A DNA stretch of 64,000 bases from Phormidium tenue FACHB-1052 (GTDB taxonomy: Bacteria; Cyanobacteriota; Cyanobacteriia; Phormidesmidales; Phormidesmidaceae): positions 186,001 through 250,000 of the forward strand of contig NZ_JACJQN010000004.1 in assembly GCF_014696675.1 (NCBI RefSeq). The letters run 5' to 3'. Of this stretch, positions 37,739 through 45,644 are shown one piece after another. The position numbers and the translations under genes are program-made. The number at the start of each line of letters is the position of its first letter. Within the stretch, counting starts at the first letter, position 1. The notes below the pieces were generated by a model. The model was given only the letters and a program-made list of their open reading frames with translations. It searched no databases and was not told the origin of the DNA.

Positions 37739-40216
37739 TCATCCTACCAGAGCTGGCTGGCGCTGGGGGGTAACAATGGGATTACCGGCCTCGTCAATGT
37801 CGAGGTGGCCACGATCGCCCTCCTCCAGAGTGCCAGATAGAATCGCCTCGGCCAGGGTGTCTTCGACTAGGCGTGCGATCGCGCGGCGCATAGGACGAGC
37901 CCCGTAGCGCTGGTCGTAGCCCTCACCCGCCAGCCGCGTGCGGAAGGCATCGGACAGGGTTACTTGCATCTGGCGATCGGCCAAGCGCTTATTCACCTGC
38001 TCTAGCATGAGATCGGCGATCTGATTGACCTCGTCACGGGTGAGCTGACGGAAGACGATGATCTCATCGATTCGGTTCAGCATTTCCGGGCGGAAGTACT
38101 GCTTCATTTCCTCATTCACAAGATTGCGAATGTTGTTGTATTGGCTGGTGGCCGCGTCGGTGGTGGCAAAGTCAAAGCCGAGACCAGCACCGCCCTTCTC
38201 AATTACCTGGGAGCCGATGTTTGAGGTCATGATGATCAGGGTGTTCTTGAAACTCACCACCCGCCCCTTAGCATCGGTCAGTCGCCCGTCATCAAGCACC
38301 TGCAAGAGTACGTTAAAGACCTCGGGGTGAGCCTTCTCAATCTCATCCATCAGAATGACGCTGTAGGGCTGGCGACGCACCGCCTCGGTCAGTTGACCGC
38401 CTTCGTCGTAGCCCACAAAGCCCGGAGGCGAACCAATCAGCTTCGACACCGTATGGCTCTCCATAAACTCCGACATATCGAGGCGAATCATCGCCTCTTC
38501 GGAGCCAAATAGCGCCACGGCTAAGGCCTTAGATAGCTCGGTTTTGCCGACCCCAGTGGGGCCAGAAAACACCAGGCTGGCAATGGGGCGATCGCCGCTG
38601 GCCAAACCCGATCGCGCCCGCCGAATCGACTTGGCAGCCGCCATTACGGCTTCGTGCTGGCCAATCACCCGCTCGTGGAGCACGTCTTCGAGGTGCAGCA
38701 GGCGCACGGCTTCGGTTTCGGTCATCCGGTTCACCGGAATACCTGTCCAGGCGGCGACGATGTCGGCGATGTTGTCTTCATCAACGTTGGGCAGTGCGGG
38801 CAGGCTGTCGACCACGGCCTCGCCATACTCAGGAATGTCGGCCTGGAGCTGCTGAATCAGCGCCTGACGCTGCTCCCGCAGGGTTTTGGCCTTAGGGAAT
38901 TCTTGCAGCTGAATGGCTTCATCTAGTTCTTTGTTCACCTGACGCAGCTGCTGCTTGAGTTCCTTAGAGGGGTACTTGGGCATGAACCGCAGCTTCACCT
39001 GGGAGCCCGCTTCATCGAGCAGGTCGATAGCTTTGTCGGGCAGGTGGCGATCGCTAATGTAGCGATCCGACAGCTTGGCGGCAGCCTCTAGGGCCGCATC
39101 GGTAAAGTTCACCTGGTGGAACTGCTCGTAGCGGCTACGCACCCCCTGGAGAATCTCGATGGTCTCGCTCACTGAGGGCGGGCTGACGGTGACGGGCTGA
39201 AAGCGGCGCTCTAGGGCGGCATCGCGCTCAATATATTTGCGGAACTCATCAATGGTGGTAGCGCCAATGCACTGCATCTCGCCCCGCGCCAAGGCGGGCT
39301 TGAGCATGTTGGCGGCGTCGAGCCCGCCTTCGAGGGAGCCAGCCCCAATCAGGGTGTGAATTTCGTCGATCACCAGCACCACATCGGGATCTTCGCGCAC
39401 TTCCTGCACGAGCTGGGTGAGGCGCTCTTCGAAATCGCCCCGAAAGCGGGTGCCCGACACCAGGGAGCCCATGTCGAGGCTGATGACGCGCTTAGTAATC
39501 AGCGCTTCGGGCACGTCTTGGTTGACGATGCGCTGGGCTAGGCCCTCGGCGATCGCCGTTTTGCCCACCCCGGGCTCACCCACCAAAATAGGATTGTTCT
39601 TGGTGCGGCGACCGAGAATTTGCACAACGCGCTCGATTTCCTTAGCGCGACCCACGACGGGGTCAATTTTACCAGCAGCGGCTAGGGCCGTCAGGTCGTG
39701 GCCAAACTCGGCGAGAATTTTGCCGGTCTTGCGGGAGCCGTCGCGATCGCTCTCACGGCGACCACCAGCGGGCGTAGCAGCCACTTCGCCAATGTCTTGA
39801 ATGATGCGGGTGCGAACTTTAGCTGGGTCAACCCCCAGGTTGGTGAGCACCCGATAGGCGACGCTCTCGGTGTTTTGGCAAAGGCTGAGCAGCAGATGCT
39901 CGGGCTCGATGTAGGGTGAGTCCATCTTGCGGGCCTCTTGAAAAGCCTGCTCAAACACCTGCTTGACCTTGGGCGTGAAGGGGATTTCGGGGGGCACGCT
40001 ACCGCTGCCGCGACCGATGATAGCTTCGACCTCGGCGCGGGCGTCGTTGATGTTGACGCCAAACTCGCCCAGCACTTTAGCCGACAGAGTCGATTCTTCT
40101 TTGATCAGGCCCAGCAGCAGTTGCTCGGTGCCGACAAAGTTGTGGCGCAGTCGGCGGGCCTCTTCCTGGGCCTTCATGATGACGGCGATCGCGGTATTTG
40201 TGAAGTGTTCAAACAT
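37739..40216 (-). CDS. clpC: Clp protease ATPase ClpC
   Basis: Hsp100 unfoldase that feeds ClpP and is essential in cyanobacteria. 825 residues from ATG at 40216 ([19 protein letters not shown]), the conserved family start; an upstream TTG would add 20 atypical residues. Two N-terminal Clp repeats, Walker A1 GEPGVGKT, a UVR-like middle helix ([20 protein letters not shown]), and Walker A2 GPTGVGKT are present. Confidence 0.97.
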   Translation of the reverse strand: MFEHFTNTAIAVIMKAQEEARRLRHNFVGTEQLLLGLIKEESTLSAKVLGEFGVNINDARAEVEAIIGRGSGSVPPEIPFTPKVKQVFEQAFQEARKMDSPYIEPEHLLLSLCQNTESVAYRVLTNLGVDPAKVRTRIIQDIGEVAATPAGGRRESDRDGSRKTGKILAEFGHDLTALAAAGKIDPVVGRAKEIERVVQILGRRTKNNPILVGEPGVGKTAIAEGLAQRIVNQDVPEALITKRVISLDMGSLVSGTRFRGDFEERLTQLVQEVREDPDVVLVIDEIHTLIGAGSLEGGLDAANMLKPALARGEMQCIGATTIDEFRKYIERDAALERRFQPVTVSPPSVSETIEILQGVRSRYEQFHQVNFTDAALEAAAKLSDRYISDRHLPDKAIDLLDEAGSQVKLRFMPKYPSKELKQQLRQVNKELDEAIQLQEFPKAKTLREQRQALIQQLQADIPEYGEAVVDSLPALPNVDEDNIADIVAAWTGIPVNRMTETEAVRLLHLEDVLHERVIGQHEAVMAAAKSIRRARSGLASGDRPIASLVFSGPTGVGKTELSKALAVALFGSEEAMIRLDMSEFMESHTVSKLIGSPPGFVGYDEGGQLTEAVRRQPYSVILMDEIEKAHPEVFNVLLQVLDDGRLTDAKGRVVSFKNTLIIMTSNIGSQVIEKGGAGLGFDFATTDAATSQYNNIRNLVNEEMKQYFRPEMLNRIDEIIVFRQLTRDEVNQIADLMLEQVNKRLADRQMQVTLSDAFRTRLAGEGYDQRYGARPMRRAIARLVEDTLAEAILSGTLEEGDRGHLDIDEAGNPIVTPQRQPALVG

Positions 40217-40718
40217 GGCAGTTAAATCAGTACCAATGGCGTGAGGAGTGACAGAGGGCCGAAATTGACTGGGCAAGAACGGGCTGCGACTGTAGCTAAT
40301 GTCGGGGCCATGGACCCCCGAAGCATGAATATGGGCCTAATGGGTTATTAATACTTTACGTAGATGCACGCATACTCAGCAGTGGGGAGAACCGTAGGAA
40401 ACGGGTCGGGTTAGTCATTTGTTGGCCAAATCGGCTTTATGGGTGAGATGAACCACCAGCAGCAAAAATTACAAGCAATAGTTTTTCCTTAGAGATTATT
40501 TACATTACTTAATCTTATCTTATAGTCTAGAATCCAGTTCGGCAAATCGCTGGGGTTGACCCGCAAAATAGCGGAACCACTTTAAAGAATCGCTTTATCA
40601 TTGCAGCACTGTTGCAGAATCAACCTGCTATCAGCTCAATGTTCTAGCGATTTTCGATCTCAAGACCAGATCTCGCTTTAATATTGGTACATAAGAACTA
40701 CATTTCCCTGGATCGATC
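40217..40718. other. Divergent intergenic region clpC / 40719
   Basis: About 500 bases between divergent genes, GC-poor in the half near 40719. Promoters of both genes must lie here. No gene, RNA or recognisable operator found. Confidence 0.3.
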
Positions 40719-41495
40719 GTGACCGTTGCCCTAGAGCTTGCCACTGCAGAAGACCTCCGAACCGCGCTAGGGCGCTGGCTAGAAGACTATGGCCACAGCG
40801 TTCACTACCAGGTGCCCTGCCCCGAGGAGGGAAATGTAGACCTGCTCACGCCGGCCTATGCCATCTATTGCCCTCCCACCCTCACCCCCCCCGACCTGTG
40901 GACAACGGTCGACAACATTCAGCTCCACCAGCCGCACTTCCCTGACCAGAGATCGGTGATTGCTGGGCTCACCCCCGAGACCGACTGGGAATCTGCCCAG
41001 GCCATTGCTGAGCAAATTCAGCCCAAGGGCATTGAGATTTGGTTTCTCGATCAGATGCCTCAGTTCGTGGATTATTACCGACAGATCAATGCCGAGCCGC
41101 TGCCCCAACCGCCGGGGCGTTTGACCCGGCGCACCCCCCTGGCTGGCTGCTTAATCTCCCTAGGTATGGCGGCAATCTTGAGCGCCAGCTTTTGGCTGGC
41201 CTACCGCATTTTGGATCGCTACCAGCTCCGAACGGCTTCTAGTAGTCAGGAAAATCGCCTGTGGGAACAGCTGCACAACTCTGTAGAAGTCTGGGACATG
41301 AATACGACCCTGGCCACCCTAGAGCGCCTGAGAGCCAGCCGCAGCCCCTGTGCGTCGCAGTTCGCCGAACGATTTGAGACTAGCCTGAGGCAGCAGGGAG
41401 CGGAAGGATTTAGGGACATTAATCCAATTAAGCGCGCCCTCAATCTACAAGATGACTGCCGTTTAGAGATTCGGGAATACGACTTTTCTCAATAG
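40719..41495 (+). CDS. Membrane protein of unknown function
   Basis: 258 residues starting with GTG. The first 130 residues form a soluble, Glu/Pro-rich domain; one membrane helix lies at about 143-165 (AGCLISLGMAAILSASFWLA), and a helical tail of about 90 residues follows. The family is not recognised. It is followed by more than 300 bases without a gene. Confidence 0.6.
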   Translation: MTVALELATAEDLRTALGRWLEDYGHSVHYQVPCPEEGNVDLLTPAYAIYCPPTLTPPDLWTTVDNIQLHQPHFPDQRSVIAGLTPETDWESAQAIAEQIQPKGIEIWFLDQMPQFVDYYRQINAEPLPQPPGRLTRRTPLAGCLISLGMAAILSASFWLAYRILDRYQLRTASSSQENRLWEQLHNSVEVWDMNTTLATLERLRASRSPCASQFAERFETSLRQQGAEGFRDINPIKRALNLQDDCRLEIREYDFSQ

Positions 41496-41724
41496 CGAGT
41501 CTCGGTAGTGCCGGGAGAGGCGATCGCCTCATCTTGTGCTTTGTGAACGGCATAGAGGCGATCGCTTTAGCCATTTTTGTTGATACCAGAAATCAATAGC
41601 TTCAGTCCTTCGAGTCGGCTGCAGCCGACTCGAAGGACTGACTAGTGGCAGAAATATTCCTGCGCCACCCCTTGCACCAAACTTCAAGACCCGCTTGCCA
41701 GCAAGCGCAATAAAACTTAATCTT
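41496..41724. other. Intergenic stretch with palindromes
   Basis: Region upstream of the iron-stress locus, lacking a gene. It contains two HIP1-type octamers, the 40-base palindrome at 41602-41641 and a smaller inverted repeat CGCTTGC/GCAAGCG at 41693-41708. Confidence 0.4.
41602..41641. repeat. Perfect 40-base palindrome
   Basis: Each 20-base arm starts TCAGTCCTTCGAGTCGGCTG and the second is its exact complement, meeting at CTGCAG with no spacer. There is no T-run. It could form a cruciform or a very stable RNA hairpin. Confidence 0.8.
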
Positions 41725-41760
41725 TTACTATTGAGAATCATTCCGATCTATGGTCAAATC
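41725..41760 (+). promoter_or_regulatory. Fur-box-like site with possible promoter
   Basis: ACTATTGAGAATCATTCCG at 41725-41743 agrees with the classical Fur box at 12 of 19 positions, including GA-AATCATT. TTGAGA (41729-41734) and TCAAAT (41752-41757) are 17 bases apart and could be the -35 and -10. A second TTCTCAAT at 41776-41783 complements ATTGAGAA. This fits iron control of the isiA remnant and isiB. Confidence 0.5.
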
Positions 41761-41813
41761 TTTTTATTGAGTTTCTTTCTCAATAAGCGTCGTATTGATT
41801 CTGACTTTAGTAA

Positions 41814-41990
41814 GGATTCGTTAGCTATGCAAACCGATGGCAATCCCGAAGTGCCTATGACTGGTGGGCCGGTAATGCCTGCTTTATTTTGGCGCTTCTC
41901 TTCTTGCAGGGCCGTCTGTGGCATGCTCTGCGCGCCATCGGGTTTGACTTTCGCCGGGCAGAAAAGGCCCTGAGCGTCGTCGAATCCTAG
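41814..41990 (+). pseudogene. isiA: isiA (CP43') C-terminal remnant
   Basis: A 58-codon open frame without a start codon, preceded by TAA and ended by TAG at 41988. It encodes [20 protein letters not shown] followed by [20 protein letters not shown], which matches the last membrane helix and tail of the chlorophyll-binding iron-stress protein IsiA/Pcb (F-F-x-L-Q-G-H-x-W-H-A-L-R-A-x-G-F-D-F). The location directly upstream of flavodoxin is that of isiA in isiAB operons. The first five helices are missing, so this is the scar of a deletion that kept the promoter side and the 3' end. Confidence 0.75.
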
Positions 41991-42119
41991 CTTCAGCGTT
42001 GGGTTAACTTCTCCTCTCTTGGGGGGCACCTATAGGGCTCCAACATCCTGCCCCCCTTTCCTCTTCATTTATGACTGCAACCCTCTGCCTCTGCTGTTGC
42101 GACCCCTTGCGTTGACGAC

Positions 42120-42153
42120 CGGTTGGGCAAATCAGAGCAGTGTTGCCCAACCG
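42120..42153. repeat. Hairpin in the isiA-isiB interval
   Basis: CGGTTGGGCAA and TTGCCCAACCG form a perfect 11-bp stem with a 12-base loop. There is no T-run. A shorter palindrome, CGGCCCATGGGCCG, follows at 42170-42183. In isiAB operons such structures can attenuate or process the transcript between the two genes. Confidence 0.6.
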
Positions 42154-42246
42154 ATCGCCCAGCTATGACCGGCCCATGGGCCGTCAGCTTTAGCGAGCAG
42201 TCTTTCAAGGTTCCATTAGTTTCATTCATTCAGGACAAGGTTTCCC

Positions 42247-42759
42247 ATGACTAAGATTGGCCTCTTTTTTGGCACCCAGACCGGCAATACCGAAGCGATC
42301 GCCGAGGCGATTCAGGCGGAATTTGGTGGCGATGGCGTGGTCACGCTACACGATGTCGCCGATGCCAGCCCTGACGACTTTATCGGCTACCCCTGCCTAA
42401 TTATCGGCTGCCCCACCTGGAATATCGGTGAGCTGCAATCGGACTGGGAGGGTCTGTATGACGAGCTGGACGAGATTGACTTCAGCGGCAAGCAGGTCGC
42501 CTATTTTGGCGCAGGCGACCAGGTGGGCTACGCCGACAATTTTCAAGATGCCATGGGCATTTTGGCCGAGAAAATTACCGAGCTGGGAGCCACTACCGTC
42601 GGCTACTGGCCCACCGATGGCTATGACTTTAGCGACTCTAAGGCAGTGCATAACGGCAGGTTTGTCGGGCTGGCCCTGGATGAAGACAATCAGCCGGAAC
42701 TGACGGGCGATCGCATCAAAGCCTGGGTCACCCAGCTGAAATTGGCCTTTGGTATCTAG
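42247..42759 (+). CDS. isiB: Flavodoxin
   Basis: FMN electron carrier replacing ferredoxin under iron shortage, accepting electrons from photosystem I. 170 residues, the usual long-chain flavodoxin. The FMN phosphate loop TQTGNTEAIAEAI (about 10-22), the W-containing loop CPTWNIGELQSDW, and the Y-loop GAGDQVGYADNF are intact. It lies downstream of the isiA remnant and a Fur-box-like site, so iron-regulated expression is likely. Confidence 0.97.
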   Translation: MTKIGLFFGTQTGNTEAIAEAIQAEFGGDGVVTLHDVADASPDDFIGYPCLIIGCPTWNIGELQSDWEGLYDELDEIDFSGKQVAYFGAGDQVGYADNFQDAMGILAEKITELGATTVGYWPTDGYDFSDSKAVHNGRFVGLALDEDNQPELTGDRIKAWVTQLKLAFGI

Positions 42760-42829
42760 GTGGCGGTGCGCTGTGCCCTTCCCCTGACCGTCTTACCCCC
42801 CTCCCCACCCCTCACCCCCTTACGCCCCT

Positions 42830-43576
42830 ATGACCCTTTCCACCTGCCCCGATGCCCTGTGGCTCAACGTCAGCCCCAGTTTTGAGCGGTTTGATCACAA
42901 GCTGCTGGGCCGCCTAGCCCGCCATGTCGAAGTTGCCCATTGGGCCTACCGTCAAACCCCCGATGAGCCCAGTTCCCTGGATATTGCTGTTACCCTGCTG
43001 CACGATTACCTCAAAGGTCACAACCGGCCAGTACACCTGATGGGACACGGTCTAGGCGGGCTGGTGGGGTTGCTCTACACTCGCCAAAACCCCCATCGGG
43101 TCAAGTCGCTAACGCTGCTCTCGGTAGGCGTTAACCCGATGGTCGATTGGCAAGCCCATTACTACGCCCAACTCGAACGCTTGCCCTGCCAGCGGCGGCA
43201 GGTGCTGACCCAAATGGTCTATAGCCTGTTTGGCCACCAGGCACGGCCTTTGGTGCCTGGCTGGGTCAACCTGTTAGAGCAGGATTTGCTGCACTCGGTA
43301 TCGCCTCACTCGCTGCTGAAGCGGGTTAGCCTCTGCCCCGGCAGCGTAGCGGTGCCCCTGCTCATTTGTGGTGGCGAAGCAGATTCTATCGTTGATCCGA
43401 CTCAAATTCAGGGATGGCAGCCGTGGCTCAAGGGAAGCGATCGCACAGCTTTATTTCCAGGCCGTCACTTTTTTCATGCCAGGCATCCCCATCCTGTAGC
43501 CAGCCAAATTTTGAGCTTTTGGGGAACCACTGACAACCTGCTAGTCGCACCTCAGAGCCTTAAAACGGTTTCCTAA
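42830..43576 (+). CDS. Alpha/beta-hydrolase-fold protein lacking the usual nucleophile (IsiC-like position)
   Basis: 248 residues with the alpha/beta hydrolase pattern: HLMGHGLGGLVGLLYTRQNP at the nucleophile elbow, then PLLICGGEADSIVDP as the acid strand and GRHFFHARHP as the His loop. The elbow is GHGLG rather than GxSxG, so residue 74 (the normal Ser) is Gly: either inactive as a hydrolase or with another function. It follows isiB by 70 bases; a hydrolase-like gene, isiC, is reported behind isiAB in some cyanobacteria, and this may be its counterpart. Confidence 0.75.
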   Translation: MTLSTCPDALWLNVSPSFERFDHKLLGRLARHVEVAHWAYRQTPDEPSSLDIAVTLLHDYLKGHNRPVHLMGHGLGGLVGLLYTRQNPHRVKSLTLLSVGVNPMVDWQAHYYAQLERLPCQRRQVLTQMVYSLFGHQARPLVPGWVNLLEQDLLHSVSPHSLLKRVSLCPGSVAVPLLICGGEADSIVDPTQIQGWQPWLKGSDRTALFPGRHFFHARHPHPVASQILSFWGTTDNLLVAPQSLKTVS

Positions 43577-43663
43577 CTTCCACCAACAATTTCAGCGAGG
43601 TTCCCTAACCCATCGGCTATTAGCCCACCCGGCGGACTCGGCCCCTTCGGCGATAGCGACGAC

Positions 43664-43689
43664 GGCTGCCCTCCCAGTTTCAGGCAGCC
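43664..43689. repeat. Hairpin between convergent genes
   Basis: GGCTGCC/GGCAGCC stem with a 12-base loop between the hydrolase-like gene and the DUF3370 gene. No T-run follows on either strand, so terminator function is possible but unproven. Confidence 0.4.
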
Positions 43690-43727
43690 CAAGTGAACTT
43701 TTCGATAAAAAAGTAGTCCACGGCAGG

Positions 43728-45365
43728 TTAGTTTCGCAGGAGATCGCGGCTGAGGGCAGGGGTATTAGGGGACTCAATGGTCTCAGCCTCAAACATTTCG
43801 GGCACGCCGCCATTGAGTACGGTGAGCACCTGGGGCGGAGTGGCATCGGGAGGATAGACCAGATCTACCTCTAGATCTTGGCGGGCTTCGGCAGGAATGT
43901 TGAGCTTGAGCAGGGCTTCAGCCTCCTGCCCCCGGCGCTGCACCAGGTGAACGTAGTGGGTGCGCTCTAGCCCCATCTGATTTCTAAACTTCAGCCGCAC
44001 CGTGCCTCGAAAGAACACCCGGTCTTCGGGAGGACGACGAAAGCGCAGCCCCTGAACCAATTCCTCATCGCGAATCGGGGTTTGAAACTTGAGAGTAATG
44101 GCTTGCTCGACGCCCCGATTATTGTAAAAGGGGAGCTTGAGGCTGTAGCGCACGCCGTAGTTGCCGTGGGCGCGGTAGGCCGTGTCGGGGTAACGGGCCA
44201 CCATAGGAGCACTCTGGATTTGTCCGGTGCCAAAGGTGTTGCGATCGACGGAGCTAATCACGTAGGAGAAGGCATTGCCGGGGGCCGGAATCGTCAACAC
44301 GTCGGTGTCGGGGGAGTCGGTGAGCGTGGCCTTCCAGCTAGCACCCTTAGCCACCCCGGCTACTCGACCGTAGTAAAACCGCCCAAACCGATAGGTCTCG
44401 GGGTCAGAGGGAGGAATGTCGCGGGGGCCAGCTAGGTTGCCTTGCTTGAGCACCTGAAGCCAGTCTTGCAGGGTAGGCACGCGCTCGTTGCCGTTGGGCA
44501 TCACGTCGGCATAGCGCGCCAGGCTGGCCACATGCACCGGGCCGCTGCTGGAGAGATACATCATAGCCGTGCGGCCATTGCTGGGAATCGGGCGCGGGGC
44601 TAGGGGACGGGGTAGGGCAGCCGCGCCAGTTTCGCCAGTTTCAGGATTGATTTGAGCATCGGCGGCGGTCAGCGTCACGGGGCGGATGGGAGGCTTGGGA
44701 ATCACAGCTCCCTGGGGATGACTGCCGTTGACCGGTACGGTGAGCGATCGCAGCGGGATGGGGGTGTTCATCAGCAGTTGCACATGGCCAGGGGGCACGG
44801 TGATGCGATTGGGCCAGTGGGACTGGTTGGCTCCGCGCAAAATGTCGGTGGTGGTGCGGCTGCCGGGGCCAGCGTAGACATTGCCGTTCGAGCTGAGGCG
44901 AGCGTCGGGCAGGTCGATAAAGGGAGCCTCTTGGCTGAGGTAGCTGACTCCCTGATGGATGGTGATGTCGATCGGTTCGCTGCCGGGGTTATATACCAAA
45001 ACGCCCATAAACAGAGTGCGGCGATCGTCAGCGTTTGCCCCTCGGGCAATGTGGTGGGCAAAGAGATCGAAGCGGCCATTAAAGGCATAGTTGAGATGGG
45101 CATCGGGGGATGCCATGCCGTCCTTAGGAAAGGTGGACAGCAGAATGCCGTTCTGCTGCACGACTTCGGGGCTGTTGCTGTTGAACACAGGAGTTTCGTC
45201 CAGGCCGCCGGGGAGGGGGCGCACTTCCTGGTAACGAATCACCTCGGCATAGCTACCGTCGCGGGGAATGACGACGGTTTTGGCCTCTGGGGCTGGGGTG
45301 GTTTCACCCGGCGGTAGTTGAGCAAACAGCGGGGAAAGGGTGAAAGCGACTAACGCACTCAGCAT
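43728..45365 (-). CDS. DUF3370 exported protein
   Basis: 545 residues from ATG at 45365; the frame extends to a TTG at 45452, but the inner start puts a signal peptide first (MLSALVAFTLSPLFAQ, probable cleavage before Gln). The mature protein is beta-rich and matches the cyanobacterial DUF3370 family (RPLPGGLDETPVFNSNSP near the start; FNGRFDLFAHHIARG; LLMNTPIPL; NYGVRYSLKLPFYNN). Function unknown; it is periplasmic or outer-surface. Same strand as the metalloprotease, with about 280 bases between. Confidence 0.85.
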   Translation of the reverse strand: MLSALVAFTLSPLFAQLPPGETTPAPEAKTVVIPRDGSYAEVIRYQEVRPLPGGLDETPVFNSNSPEVVQQNGILLSTFPKDGMASPDAHLNYAFNGRFDLFAHHIARGANADDRRTLFMGVLVYNPGSEPIDITIHQGVSYLSQEAPFIDLPDARLSSNGNVYAGPGSRTTTDILRGANQSHWPNRITVPPGHVQLLMNTPIPLRSLTVPVNGSHPQGAVIPKPPIRPVTLTAADAQINPETGETGAAALPRPLAPRPIPSNGRTAMMYLSSSGPVHVASLARYADVMPNGNERVPTLQDWLQVLKQGNLAGPRDIPPSDPETYRFGRFYYGRVAGVAKGASWKATLTDSPDTDVLTIPAPGNAFSYVISSVDRNTFGTGQIQSAPMVARYPDTAYRAHGNYGVRYSLKLPFYNNRGVEQAITLKFQTPIRDEELVQGLRFRRPPEDRVFFRGTVRLKFRNQMGLERTHYVHLVQRRGQEAEALLKLNIPAEARQDLEVDLVYPPDATPPQVLTVLNGGVPEMFEAETIESPNTPALSRDLLRN

Positions 45366-45644
45366 GGATAACCCGTGGAACGACCAAAATACTAGTGAAT
45401 TCAGTGTGCCCAGGTAAAACAGGCCTGAAGCAGTAGACGACGACCCTGACAATGGTCAACATTGGTGAGGGTGGAGAGCAGTGTAGCCAGCCCTGGGGTT
45501 GCCGAAAATCTAGGCGAAAAACAGCGATCTAGAGGCGGCGATGACAATGGCTATATTGCCCGATCCACAATAGCACCTTGGGGGGTGGGGTATTTCGCCA
45601 CGTTTTCAGGAAAATCATTGAATCTTCATCGATCGGGCTTGGGC

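Noticed and set aside
40217-40276. Longer ClpC start at 40276
   Set aside because: It is a TTG and adds 20 non-conserved residues before MFEHFT, the family start.
40690-40712. GTA...TAC pair before the 40719 gene as an NtcA site
   Set aside because: The spacer between GTA and TAC is nine bases, not eight, and there is no supporting context.
41695-41973. 92-residue frame across the iron-stress promoter region
   Set aside because: It is in a different frame from the IsiA-like peptide and its product (ending [15 protein letters not shown]) is a shifted reading of the IsiA-like codons.
45366-45452. TTG start for the DUF3370 protein
   Set aside because: It would bury the signal peptide behind 29 residues; ATG at 45365 places it at the N-terminus.
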